NCBI RefSeq assembly: GCF_023072675.1
Contig: NZ_JALLGL010000012.1
Span: 1 to 43,509 of the forward strand
DNA from: Streptomyces sp. XM83C
Lineage (GTDB): Bacteria; Actinomycetota; Actinomycetes; Streptomycetales; Streptomycetaceae
Direction of reading: 5' to 3'
Length of the DNA stretch: 43,509 bases
This document shows positions 34,909 to 43,381 of the stretch, piece after piece (positions within the stretch are counted from its first letter, which is position 1; each line of letters starts with the position of its first letter). The notes under the pieces are model-generated. The model did not search any database. It saw only the letters and a list, made by a program, of their open reading frames with translations, and was not told the DNA's origin. Both the position numbers and the translations under genes were made by a program.

Positions 34909-35318
34909 GCCGGCCCGGGTCCCGCGCCGCGCTGTTTGTAGAGGCTGATCGACACGATCCTGTCCTCGTCCACGGCGGACGAGACCTTGCCCGCCAGCGC
35001 GGACAGCACGGTCCAGGCGAAGGTGTCCCGTGACGGAGCGTGACCGTCAGTGGTCGGCGCGGAGACGGTGACCTCCAGCGAGTCGTCGACGAGCCGGAAG
35101 ACACAGGAGAGCACCGAGCCGGGCACGGCCTGCTGCAACAGGATCGCGCAGGCCTCGTCCACCGCGATGCGCAGGTCCTCGATCTCGTCGAGGGTGAAGT
35201 CCAAACGGGCCGCGAGACCGGCCGTGGCCGTCCGCAGCACCGACAGGTAGGCACCCGCGGCAGGCAGCCGGACTTCCACGAAGTCCTGGGTCACGGGCTC
35301 GCCGTCGATGTGGGACAC
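34905..35318 (-). CDS. prsH: RsbW-like anti-sigma factor of SigH (PrsH/UshX)
   Basis: A 137-residue GHKL-fold serine kinase/anti-sigma factor. The N-box-like ROIs are DLRIAVDEACAILLQQA, with the ATP loop in the C-terminal half. Such proteins hold SigB-family factors inactive until an anti-anti-sigma factor releases them. GTG 35318 (VSHIDGEP) is preferred because GGAGG ends 5 nt before it; upstream in-frame GTG and TTG codons lie inside that Shine-Dalgarno. Translation is coupled with sigH. The 249-bp upstream gap holds a -10-like TACTAT (35454-35459, minus strand) but no clear -35. Confidence 0.92.
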   Translation of the reverse strand: MSHIDGEPVTQDFVEVRLPAAGAYLSVLRTATAGLAARLDFTLDEIEDLRIAVDEACAILLQQAVPGSVLSCVFRLVDDSLEVTVSAPTTDGHAPSRDTFAWTVLSALAGKVSSAVDEDRIVSISLYKQRGAGPGPA

Positions 35319-35567
35319 CCTCACCTCCAAGGTGGTACAAGCTGTTCGGGGCCGAGGGTCGCCCCCCGGGGTAACGCGATGTGTGGTTCAGCGGTGACGC
35401 TACCGCGCTCTGAACTTTCCTGTCCCAAGGACCCCAACCCCTTGCCGTAACTCATAGTAAAGCTCCGGATACGCTCCGTGGCTAGGGGGTGGGCGGTCTC
35501 AATCGGGAAGAGCGCGCGCCGGTTTGACGTACCCAGACGTCAGACGTCCGAACCGTACCCGCCGGAC

Positions 35568-35828
35568 TCACACCAGGACATGGTCCACGAAGCACCAGCG
35601 CCAGTCCTCGCCCGGTTCGAAGGTCCGCATCACCGGGTGCCCGGTCTCCGCGTGGTGTCCCGTGGCGTGCCGGCCCGGCGAGGAGTCGCAGCAGCCCACA
35701 TGCCCGCACGTCAGACACAACCGCAGCTGCACCGGGTGGGTGCCGTCCCGCAGACACTCCGGACATGTCTCGCTCAGCGGGACAGGTTCCGGGTGCGGCA
35801 GCGCGTCCGCGTGCGTGCACTGTTTCAT
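35568..35828 (-). CDS. UBP-type zinc finger protein
   Basis: An 86-residue protein with a complete ZnF-UBP pattern of Cys and His: CTHAD, CPECLRDG, LCLTCGHVGCCDSS, GRHATGHHAETGHPV. In eukaryotes the fold binds free ubiquitin C-termini; bacterial roles are unknown. ATG 35828 has TAATCT (35836-35841) 7 nt upstream, a leaderless arrangement. It is divergent from the antiporter. Confidence 0.88.
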   Translation of the reverse strand: MKQCTHADALPHPEPVPLSETCPECLRDGTHPVQLRLCLTCGHVGCCDSSPGRHATGHHAETGHPVMRTFEPGEDWRWCFVDHVLV

Positions 35829-35850
35829 GATTGCCAGATTACGACGGGCG

Positions 35851-35925
35851 TGACGACGGCCGCGCGGAAAAAGAGCGTGCGGACGACCGCACGGAAAAGG
35901 TGTGCGGACGATCGCGCGGACAAGG
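35851..35925. repeat. Three degenerate 23-bp repeats before the antiporter
   Basis: Units at 35851-35873, 35878-35900 and 35903-35925 share GACGAYCGCRCGGAMAAG-type sequence. They fill the leader between the divergent zinc-finger and antiporter genes. The function is unknown. Confidence 0.5.
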
Positions 35926-35942
35926 AAAGGCGGGCGAGGCCG

Positions 35943-37541
35943 ATGGACGTGATGCCGCTGCTCCTGCTGGTGGCGGGCAGCGCCGCGGTCGCGGGACTGG
36001 CCCGGCGCACGCCCGTGCCGGCCCCCCTGCTGCTCGTGGCGGTCGGCCTGGCGCTCTCCTACCTCCCCGGCGTCCCCGACTACACCCTCGACCCGGAGGT
36101 GGTCCTGCCGCTGCTGCTGCCGCCGCTGCTGTACACCTCCGCCACCGAGAGTTCCTATCTCGACCTGCGCGCGCAGAAGCGGGCCATCGCCCTGCTGTCC
36201 GTCGGGTACGTGCTGTTCGCGACCGTCGTCGTCGGGCTCGCCGCCTACGCGCTCGTACCGGGACTTCCGCTGACTGCGGCACTGGTGCTGGGTGCGGTCG
36301 TCGCACCGCCGGACGCGGTCGCCGCCACCGCCGTCGCCCGCCGCGTCGGCCTCCCCTCCCGGATCACCACGATCCTCCAGGGCGAGTCCCTCCTCAACGA
36401 CGCCACCGCGATCACCGCCTACAAGGTCGCCGTCGCCGCCGCGATCGGCGAGGGCGCCTCCTGGGCCGACGGCATCGAGGAGTTCCTCGTCGCGTCCGTC
36501 GGCGGCGTCGCCGTCGGACTGGTGCTCATGGCGCCCCTGCACTGGCTGCGTACCCGCCTGACGGAACCCCTGCTCCAGAACACGCTGTCGCTGCTCATCC
36601 CGTTCGTCGCCTACGCCGCCGCCGAACAGGTCCACGCCTCCGGCGTCCTCGCCGTCGTCGTCGTGGCCCTCTACCTCGGCCACCGCGCCTGGGAGGTCGG
36701 CTTCGCCACCCGCCTCCAGGAGGAGGCGGTGTGGAAGATGGTCGCGTTCGTCCTGGAGTCCGCGGTGTTCGCGCTGATCGGCCTGCAACTGCCGTTCGTG
36801 CTGCGCGGACTCGGCGCGTACGAGGGAGCAGAGGCCGTCTGGTACGCCCTCGCCCTCTTCCTGGTGGTCGTCGCGGCCCGCTTCCTGTGGGTGTATCCGG
36901 CGACCTTCCTGCCCCGCGTGCTGTCGGCGCGGATCAGGGAACGCGAGGAGAACCCGACCTGGCGCGGCCCCGTCGTCGTCGCCTGGGCCGGAATGCGCGG
37001 CGTGGTCTCCCTCGCGATCGCCTTCTCCATCCCGCTGACCCTGCACGACAGCGAGCAGCCCTTCCCGCACCGCGACCTGATCCTCTTCCTCACCTTCACC
37101 ACCGTCATCGGCACACTGGTGGTGCAGGGCCTCTCGCTGCCGCCACTGATCCGGCTGCTGAGGTTCCCCGCCCGTGACACCCGCGCCGCGACCCTCGCCG
37201 AGGCCAACGCCCAGGCGCAGGCCTCCCGCGCCGCCGAGCAGCGTCTGGACGACCTGCTCGCCGACGAGCGCAACGCCCTCCCGCCGCCCCTCGCCGACCG
37301 GCTCCGCACCGTGCTCGAACGCCGCCGCAACGCCGTCTGGGAGCGGCTCGGCCAGGTCAACCCGGTCACCGGCGAGACCGTCGACGACACCTACCGCAGA
37401 CTCTCCCGCGAGATGATCAGCGCCGAACGCGAGGTGTTCGTCAAGCTCCGCGACGGCCGCTACATCGACGACGAGATGCTGCGCACCCTGCTGCGCCGCC
37501 TGGACCTGGAGGAGGCGGCGGCCTACCGCGAGACGGCCTGA
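35943..37541 (+). CDS. CPA1 family sodium/proton antiporter
   Basis: A 532-residue inner-membrane antiporter with about 12 helices. Transport-site motifs VVAPPDAVAATAVA and GESLLNDATAI (the ND pair of helix 5) and WAGMRGVVSLAIAFSIP are typical of NhaP-like exchangers. A cytoplasmic tail of about 120 residues with helical, charged sequence follows. ATG 35943 has GGCGGGCGAGG upstream. The last 19 bp overlap the convergent desulfhydrase gene. Confidence 0.93.
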   Translation: MDVMPLLLLVAGSAAVAGLARRTPVPAPLLLVAVGLALSYLPGVPDYTLDPEVVLPLLLPPLLYTSATESSYLDLRAQKRAIALLSVGYVLFATVVVGLAAYALVPGLPLTAALVLGAVVAPPDAVAATAVARRVGLPSRITTILQGESLLNDATAITAYKVAVAAAIGEGASWADGIEEFLVASVGGVAVGLVLMAPLHWLRTRLTEPLLQNTLSLLIPFVAYAAAEQVHASGVLAVVVVALYLGHRAWEVGFATRLQEEAVWKMVAFVLESAVFALIGLQLPFVLRGLGAYEGAEAVWYALALFLVVVAARFLWVYPATFLPRVLSARIREREENPTWRGPVVVAWAGMRGVVSLAIAFSIPLTLHDSEQPFPHRDLILFLTFTTVIGTLVVQGLSLPPLIRLLRFPARDTRAATLAEANAQAQASRAAEQRLDDLLADERNALPPPLADRLRTVLERRRNAVWERLGQVNPVTGETVDDTYRRLSREMISAEREVFVKLRDGRYIDDEMLRTLLRRLDLEEAAAYRETA

Positions 37542-38512
37542 CCGTGACTTGCGGCGGGGCCGGACCAACGGCCTGAGCGTGGGCTCCCTGCGGGGCCGGG
37601 CTGGGGGAACGGCCGGCCGGTGATCACCGCGGCGACCGTCGTCCCGCGCGGGAAGGCGCCCTCCTCGGCCAGAGCGGCGAGACCGTGCAGCATTTTGGCC
37701 ACATAGAGACGCTCGACGGGCAGCCCGTGCCGGTCCTCGAAGGCCGCCGCGAACGCGTCGAGCCACTCCGGCACGCGCGCGTAGCCCCCGCAGTGGAAGC
37801 GGTCGTTCAGCGACCAGGTGCCGCGCGGCCCGCCGAACGCCTCCGTCTGGAGCCGCCGTACCTCCGCCGCGAGGAAACCGCCCTTCAGGACGGGAACCCC
37901 GAGGGCGCGCTGCCCCGGGCCGAGTCCCGCGGCCAGCCCCGCGAGCGTCCCGCCCGTGCCGCAGGCCACGGCGACGACGTCCGCCGCGCCGCGCAGTTCG
38001 GCGCCGAGCGCTGTGCAGCCGCGGACCGCGTGCGCGTTGCTGCCGCCCTCCGGGACGACGTACGCGCCCGGCTCGCCGACCGCGCGCAGCAGCCCGCCCA
38101 GGGTGTCCGGCTCGGCCTTGTGCCGATACGTCGATCTGTCGACGAAGTGCAGCCGCATGCCGTCCGCCGCGCACCGGGCAAGGGACGGGTTGAGCGGGCG
38201 TGCGGCCAGTTCGTCGCCGCGCACCACGCCCACCGTCGCCACCCCGAGCAGCCGGCCCGCGGCTGCGGTGGCCCGCAGATGGTTCGACCAGGCGCCGCCG
38301 AACGTGACGACCGTACGGCCGGCCGCGGCGGCCAGGTTGGGGGAGAGTTTGCGCCACTTGTTGCCGACCAGCTCCGGATGGATCAGGTCGTCCCGCTTCA
38401 GCAGCAGGCGCACACCGTGCCGGTCGAAGCGGTCGTCCCGCACCTCCTGGAGCGGGGAGGGCAGGCGGGGCCGCAGCGTGTCGAGTCCGGTCACCGCCTC
38501 ATTGTCGAACAC
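37523..38512 (-). CDS. PLP-dependent D-cysteine desulfhydrase/ACC deaminase family protein
   Basis: A 329-residue fold-type II PLP enzyme. The cofactor lysine is in LVGNKWRKLSP, followed by FGGAWSNHLRATAAAGRLLG and the phosphate loop ACGTGGTLAGLAAGL. Sequence alone does not separate ACC deaminase from D-cysteine desulfhydrase. The C-terminal 30 residues (after ITGRPFPQPG) are Gly/Pro/Ser-rich, look non-conserved, and overlap the antiporter gene. It starts at GTG 38512. Confidence 0.85.
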   Translation of the reverse strand: MFDNEAVTGLDTLRPRLPSPLQEVRDDRFDRHGVRLLLKRDDLIHPELVGNKWRKLSPNLAAAAGRTVVTFGGAWSNHLRATAAAGRLLGVATVGVVRGDELAARPLNPSLARCAADGMRLHFVDRSTYRHKAEPDTLGGLLRAVGEPGAYVVPEGGSNAHAVRGCTALGAELRGAADVVAVACGTGGTLAGLAAGLGPGQRALGVPVLKGGFLAAEVRRLQTEAFGGPRGTWSLNDRFHCGGYARVPEWLDAFAAAFEDRHGLPVERLYVAKMLHGLAALAEEGAFPRGTTVAAVITGRPFPQPGPAGSPRSGRWSGPAASHGQAVSR

Positions 38513-38605
38513 CCGCCCGCGTCGTGACGGAGGGGCGCGTCCGAGACAGGCGGGCCCCAGGCCCGGGGTGGGCGAGGCCTCAGGTGCGCCCGCCGAGCGC
38601 TGCCC

Positions 38606-39196
38606 TCACTTCAGGCGGTCGCGGATCCGCTCCCGAAGCCAGGTCATCGTGAACCCCCGCGGGTCCACCTTCCCCGGCTGCCATTCCAGATGGCCGATCA
38701 CGGACCGTTCGGTCCAGCCGTGCCGCCGGCAGATCGCCGCCGCGGCCTTCTCGACGGCGGCCAGCTGGGCGGGCGGCCAGGGGTCCTGGCCGTTGCCGAG
38801 GTTCTCGCACTCGAAGCCGTAGAAGTGCCGGTTGCCGTCGGTGTTCGTCTCGTTGTCGTGGGGCAGCGCCTTCTCCGCGATCACCGCGCGCAGGACGTCG
38901 TCGTCGCCGAGGCCCGCGTGGTTGGCGCGGCCGTACCCGACGAGGTGGACCGTGCCGTCCTTGGTGATGACCCCGTGGCAGAGCGGGCCGGGCAGACCCG
39001 AGTAGCCCTTGCGGCACAGCTCCACGGTCCGGGCGGAGCCCTCCGTCGCCGTGTGATGGATCATCACGCCGTGCACGGGACCCCACGCGCCCTTGTGGTT
39101 CCGGTTGTGGTGGCGCCAGTCGCCGACCTCGACAACGGTCAGGCCCTCTTTTCTGAGGGCGTCCAGGAATGCGCTTGCGGACAGGGGCGAGGCCAT
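38606..39196 (-). CDS. N-acetylmuramoyl-L-alanine amidase (Amidase_2/PGRP fold)
   Basis: A 196-residue zinc amidase that cuts the stem peptide from peptidoglycan. Zinc and catalytic motifs: VMIHHTATEG (His ligand), YGFECENLG, and VIGHLEWQPGKVDP (second His, with Lys and Asp). There is no signal peptide and no cell-wall-binding domain, so it is either cytoplasmic, for recycling, or phage-endolysin-like. GAGGAGG precedes the ATG. It is divergent from the encapsulin gene. Confidence 0.88.
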   Translation of the reverse strand: MASPLSASAFLDALRKEGLTVVEVGDWRHHNRNHKGAWGPVHGVMIHHTATEGSARTVELCRKGYSGLPGPLCHGVITKDGTVHLVGYGRANHAGLGDDDVLRAVIAEKALPHDNETNTDGNRHFYGFECENLGNGQDPWPPAQLAAVEKAAAAICRRHGWTERSVIGHLEWQPGKVDPRGFTMTWLRERIRDRLK

Positions 39197-39355
39197 GGCT
39201 GCCTCCTCGGCGTTGCGTCGTGCTGCTGTCCGCGGCCGCCGGATGCGACCGCCTTCGTCCCGGACCTTCTACCGAACCGGAATGATCCACTACACATCGT
39301 TCGTACGGTGTGCGAGCCGATCCGGACAAACACCGGCGCCCGTCGGCCACGAGCC

Positions 39356-39460
39356 GCGAACGGAAGATCGCGCGCGGCGAACGGAAGATCGGCGGCGGCG
39401 AACGGGAGGCTGCGAGCCGTCGACGGCAGGCCGTGAGCGGTGAGCGGAAGGCTGGAGCCG
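39356..39460. repeat. Five 21-bp tandem repeats
   Basis: Five consecutive 21-bp units of GCGAACGGAAGRTCGGCGGCG type; the first two differ at few positions and the last two are more diverged. They lie in the 420-bp gap between the amidase and encapsulin starts. The rest of the gap has a CGTG-N6-CACG inverted repeat (39517-39530) and the hairpin below, but no gene. Confidence 0.8.
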
Positions 39461-39570
39461 CTGTTGGACGAAATCCCCATATGTGCCCAGTCCGTGGAGA
39501 TCCAATCCCGCTCTTTCGTGTAATAGCACGAGCACGGTGCGTGATGAAACGCTGGTCGTGAGATCGATGC

Positions 39571-39591
39571 CCGGCACAGTTCGGGTGCCGG
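39571..39591 (+). promoter_or_regulatory. Leader hairpin before the encapsulin gene
   Basis: CCGGCAC (39571-39577) pairs with GTGCCGG (39585-39591) around a 7-nt loop, 10 bp before the Shine-Dalgarno GGGAGGG (39601-39607). It may affect translation or mRNA stability. Confidence 0.45.
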
Positions 39592-39616
39592 AGCATGACC
39601 GGGAGGGCAATACCTT

Positions 39617-41023
39617 ATGTCGGTAGGCGAAGAGGTCCGCACGGAGCAGGCCAGGCCGCAGCAGAGCCTGGGCACCGCGGCCGCGCGGAACCTGGCCACC
39701 ACCACCAAGTCGGTCCCGCAGATGCAGGAGATCAGCTCCCGCTGGCTGCTGCGGATGCTTCCGTGGGTGGACGTCCAAGGCGGCACGTACCGCGTCAACC
39801 GCCGTCTGACGTACGCCGTCGGCGACGGCCGTATCACCTTCGTGAAGACCGGCGACCGCGTCGAGGTCATCCCCGCGGAACTCGGCGAACTGCCCGCCCT
39901 GCGGGGGTACGAGGACGAGGAGGTGCTGACCGAACTCGCCCGGCGCTGCACTCAGCGCGAGGCCGCCGCGGGCGAGATCATCGCCTCCTTCGGCAGCCGC
40001 ACCGACGAGGTGTATCTGCTGGCGCACGGCCGCGTGGAGAAGGTCGGCACCGGCCCCTACGGCGACGACCAGGTCCTCGGAGTCCTCGCCGACGGCGCCT
40101 ACTTCGGAGACACGGCACTGACGTCCGAGGACGCCATCTGGGAGTACACCGCCCGCGCCGACACCGCGTGCACCCTGCTCGTCCTCACCCGCGACCAGGT
40201 CCAGCAGGTCGCCGAACGCTCGGAGTCCCTCGCCGACCACATCAGGCAGCAGCGCACCCTGCCGGAACAGCGCACCAACAAGTACGGCGAGAAGGAGGTC
40301 GAACTCGCCGCCGGCCACTCCGGCGAACCCGACATCCCGCACACCTTCGTCGACTACGAACCCCGGCCCCGCGAGTACGAACTGAGCATCGCCCAGACCG
40401 TGCTGCGCATCCACAGCCGCGTGGCCGACCTGTACAACCAGCCGATGAACCAGACCGAGCAGCAGCTGCGGCTCACCGTCGAGGCGTTGAAGGAGCGCCA
40501 GGAACACGAGCTGGTCAACAACCGCGAGTTCGGCCTGCTCCACAACTGCGAGTACGACCAGCGCATCCAGCCGCACGACGGCGTGCCCGGCCCGGACGAC
40601 ATGGACGAGCTGCTCAGCCGGCGCCGCGGCACCAAGATGTTCCTCGCCCACCCGCGCGCCATCGCCGCGTTCGGCCGCGAACTGAACAAGCGCGGACTGG
40701 TGCCCGAGACCATCGACGTCGGCGGCAACCGCATCCCCACCTGGCGCGGCGTGCCCATCTACCCGTGCAACAAGATCCCGGTGACGCCGGAGCGAACCAG
40801 CTCCATCATCGCCATGCGTCTCGGCGAGGCCGACCAGGGCGTCGTGGGCCTGCGTCAGTCCGGCATCCCCGACGAGATCGAACCGAGCCTGTCCGTGCGG
40901 TTCATGGGCATCAACGAACAGGCCATCATCAAGTACCTGGTGACGGCCTACTACTCCGCCGCCGTCCTCGTCCCCGACGCGCTCGGCGTGCTGGAGAACG
41001 TCGAGATCGGCCGCTGGCGATGA
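39617..41023 (+). CDS. Family 2B encapsulin shell protein (EshA-like) with cyclic nucleotide-binding domain
   Basis: Family 2 encapsulins are HK97-fold proteins that self-assemble into shells around enzymes; type 2B has a cyclic-nucleotide-binding domain inserted in the shell fold. This 468-residue protein has the N-arm (1-60), the inserted domain (about 95-215, phosphate cassette [14 protein letters not shown] at 159-172), and P/A-domain segments ([57 protein letters not shown]). In the cassette the Arg that grips the cyclic phosphate is replaced (Trp175). It is followed by a polyprenyl synthase, a known 2B cargo class. Similarity to S. griseus EshA supports the assignment. Confidence 0.9.
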   Translation: MSVGEEVRTEQARPQQSLGTAAARNLATTTKSVPQMQEISSRWLLRMLPWVDVQGGTYRVNRRLTYAVGDGRITFVKTGDRVEVIPAELGELPALRGYEDEEVLTELARRCTQREAAAGEIIASFGSRTDEVYLLAHGRVEKVGTGPYGDDQVLGVLADGAYFGDTALTSEDAIWEYTARADTACTLLVLTRDQVQQVAERSESLADHIRQQRTLPEQRTNKYGEKEVELAAGHSGEPDIPHTFVDYEPRPREYELSIAQTVLRIHSRVADLYNQPMNQTEQQLRLTVEALKERQEHELVNNREFGLLHNCEYDQRIQPHDGVPGPDDMDELLSRRRGTKMFLAHPRAIAAFGRELNKRGLVPETIDVGGNRIPTWRGVPIYPCNKIPVTPERTSSIIAMRLGEADQGVVGLRQSGIPDEIEPSLSVRFMGINEQAIIKYLVTAYYSAAVLVPDALGVLENVEIGRWR

Positions 41024-41141
41024 CCCTTCCCGCCGACGGGACGCCGTGCGTCCGCCCCGCCCGGCGGACGCACCGCGGCGGCACCGGCCCAGCCCCCGCG
41101 GCACAGCCGCCCCCCGTCGACACGCCGCCGAGGGGGAGCCG

Positions 41142-42332
41142 TTGACCGAGCCCCTGACCCAGCCCGCCGACCGGCACACCAGCGTCCCCGCGGCACGCGC
41201 CCAGGAGACGGCCGGGACCGCCGGCCGGCGCGCGAGCCGGGACGACCCCGGCGCCCCGGCCGTGACCGCCGACGAACCGAGGACCGGCCCCGACCGGGCC
41301 ACGGCCGGCGACGGTCCTGAGGCGGCCGGCCTCCTGCGCCGCACACGCGAGGTCGTCGACCCGGGCCTGCGCGCGGCCCTGGACACCCTGCCGGACCCGA
41401 TGCGGCGCGTCGCGCTCTACCACTTCGGCTGGCAGAACGCCGACGGCACCCCCGCGTCCGGCGGCGCCGGCAAGGCCCTGCGCCCCGCGCTCGTCCTCGC
41501 GGCAGCCGCCGCGCTCGGCGGGCCCGAGGCCCGGGACAGCGCCGTACGGGCGGCCGTCGCGGTCGAACTGATCCACAACTTCACACTGGTCCACGACGAC
41601 GTGATGGACCGGGACGCCACCCGACGCCACCGGCCCACCGCCTGGACGGTGTTCGGGGACGCCGACGCGATCCTCGCCGGGGACGCCCTCCAGGCGCTCG
41701 CCCTGCGGCTGCTCGCCGAGGACCCGCACCCGGCGTCGGCCGCCGCTGCGGCCCGCCTCGCGGGCTGCGTCGTCGAACTGTGCGCCGGACAGCACGCGGA
41801 CACCGCACTGGAGCGCCGCGGCCCCGCCGAGGTCGGCCTGACGGAAGTCCTCGCCATGGCCGAGGCCAAGACGGGTGCGCTGATCGGATGTGCCTGCGCG
41901 CTCGGCGCGCTGTACGCGGGAGCGTCCGCCGACGATGTCGCAGCGCTGGACGCGTTCGGCCGGCAGGCCGGGCTCGCCTTCCAGCTCATCGACGACGTCA
42001 TCGGCATCTGGGGCGACCCGGGACGCACCGGCAAACCCGTCGGCGCGGACCTCGCCGCCCGCAAGAAGTCCCTCCCGGTGGTCGCGGCGCTCGCCTCCGG
42101 GACCCCGGCCGCCGCGGAACTGGCCGCACTGTACGAGCGGCCCTACGACAAGGAGGACCTGACCAGCACGGCACTCGCCGTGGAACGCGCCGGTGGGCGG
42201 GACTGGGCGCAGACCGAGGCCGCCGAGCGGATGTCCCGCGCCGTACAGGCACTGTCCCGGGCGATCCCGCGGCCGGAGTCGGCGGAAGAGCTGCTCGCAC
42301 TGGCCGAGTTCGTCACCCGGCGCAGCACCTGA
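41142..42332 (+). CDS. Polyprenyl diphosphate synthase, predicted encapsulin cargo
   Basis: A 396-residue trans-isoprenyl diphosphate synthase. First aspartate motif D152DVMD156, second D284DVIGIWGD292, substrate loop GGAGKALRP. Phe147, five residues before the first motif, suggests a C20-length product (GGPP), by analogy to archaeal enzymes. The first 60-65 residues are disordered and rich in Pro, Ala, Thr and Arg, unlike free enzymes; such tails load cargo into Family 2 shells. The TTG at 41142 follows AGGGGGAG and is preferred to the earlier in-frame ATG at 41046. The gene lies 118 bp after the shell gene. Confidence 0.9.
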   Translation: MTEPLTQPADRHTSVPAARAQETAGTAGRRASRDDPGAPAVTADEPRTGPDRATAGDGPEAAGLLRRTREVVDPGLRAALDTLPDPMRRVALYHFGWQNADGTPASGGAGKALRPALVLAAAAALGGPEARDSAVRAAVAVELIHNFTLVHDDVMDRDATRRHRPTAWTVFGDADAILAGDALQALALRLLAEDPHPASAAAAARLAGCVVELCAGQHADTALERRGPAEVGLTEVLAMAEAKTGALIGCACALGALYAGASADDVAALDAFGRQAGLAFQLIDDVIGIWGDPGRTGKPVGADLAARKKSLPVVAALASGTPAAAELAALYERPYDKEDLTSTALAVERAGGRDWAQTEAAERMSRAVQALSRAIPRPESAEELLALAEFVTRRST

Positions 42333-42439
42333 CCCCCGCCGCCCCACGCGGCGCGGCGCCCGGCCGCCACGCCTCACCGGACCCCGGACCGAGGGGACCG
42401 CGCGGTTCCTGACCCCGCGCGGCCACCCCGGCACCGGCC

Positions 42440-42480
42440 GGGCGGGTCCCGCACATCCCCACGGTGTGCGGGCCCCGCCC
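42440..42480 (+). terminator. Terminator after the encapsulin operon
   Basis: A 16-position stem with one mismatch (42440-42455 with 42465-42480) and a 9-nt loop. The remaining 42333-42720 has no supported gene, only a strong Shine-Dalgarno-like GGAGGGAG at 42590 before an ATG at 42603. Confidence 0.7.
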
Positions 42481-42720
42481 TCATTCCCCGGCGGAACGCA
42501 CCCCGCCCGCCACCCGGTCGTGCCCGGGAATCCCCTCGCGCCCCACCGCGCCATGCGGTCGAAGGCCTTGCAGACAAAGGCAGTCGACCGGAGGGAGAAC
42601 CCATGGGCGTGGCGATCCGCACGGCGGGCGAGGACGCGGGCCCCGCGTCCGGCCCATGTGGCGCGAGCCGCGCCGCTGACCGCGCGAGCGCCGTCCGCCA
42701 GGCCGCCCTACCCTGGGGAA

Positions 42721-42999
42721 ATGGACAGCGAGAAACATGTCTGTGCTGTCTGCGGACAGCCCGTCGAGACGGTCGTACGGCGCCACAAGACGCTCGGCGC
42801 CTGGGTCCCCGTATGGGTGCCGGGCCCCTGCCGGAACCCCGACTGCACCGCCTACGGCACCCCGCCGGAGGAGTCCCCCACCCCGCAGTCCGCACACCGG
42901 GAGGGCGGTACGAAAGCCGGCACGGATCCGGGCAACGGCGGCCCCGGAGAACGCCCCGACGCGGATCCCGGCTCCGCTCCGAGCCCGAAAACGCGCTGA
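42721..42999 (+). CDS. Small zinc-ribbon-like protein
   Basis: A 92-residue protein. Residues 1-45 hold two Cys pairs (CAVCGQPVETVVRR and CRNPDC) that would bind one zinc; the rest is a disordered Pro/Gly/Asp-rich tail. No family is recognised. TACCCT at 42709-42714 lies 6 nt before the ATG, a leaderless start. The DUF952 gene follows in the same direction after 34 bp. Confidence 0.7.
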   Translation: MDSEKHVCAVCGQPVETVVRRHKTLGAWVPVWVPGPCRNPDCTAYGTPPEESPTPQSAHREGGTKAGTDPGNGGPGERPDADPGSAPSPKTR

Positions 43000-43033
43000 C
43001 CACCCCGTCGGCAACCGCCTACGCTCTGCCCGC

Positions 43034-43381
43034 ATGACCGGACACATCCTGCACATCACCGAACGCGCCCTGTGGGAAGCCGCCCGAGCCGACGGCGCCT
43101 ACACGATGTCGACGCGCGGTCGCACCCTCGCCGAGGAGGGCTTCGTCCACTGCTCGACCCGCGCCCAGCTCCCCGCGGTGGCGCGCTTCCTCTACGGCTC
43201 CTACGACGGCCCCGACGAACTGCTGGTGCTGGTGATCGACCCGGAGCGGCTGGAGGCGCCGGTGAAGTACGAGGCACCGGAGCCGGGCGGCGAGGAGTTC
43301 CCGCACGTGTACGGGCCGATCCCGGTGAAGGCGGTCGTCGCGACGGAACCCTGGCCGGACGGTCGGGGCGACAGGCCCTAG
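43034..43381 (+). CDS. DUF952 family protein
   Basis: A 115-residue protein of the DUF952 family: ILHITERALWEAARADGAYT, the EEGFVHCSTRAQL signature and FPHVYGPIPVKAV. A role linked to tRNA or nucleotide chemistry has been guessed for the fold but is not shown. TACGCT lies 8 nt before ATG 43034. Its TAG stop is inside the CCTAGG site where an IS481 element has inserted; the coding sequence is intact. Confidence 0.88.
   Translation: MTGHILHITERALWEAARADGAYTMSTRGRTLAEEGFVHCSTRAQLPAVARFLYGSYDGPDELLVLVIDPERLEAPVKYEAPEPGGEEFPHVYGPIPVKAVVATEPWPDGRGDRP

Noticed and set aside
39517..39530. CGTG-TAATAG-CACG as a Crp site for the encapsulin gene
   Set aside because: Half-site spacing is 6 bp between GTG and CAC instead of the 8 bp of Crp operators.
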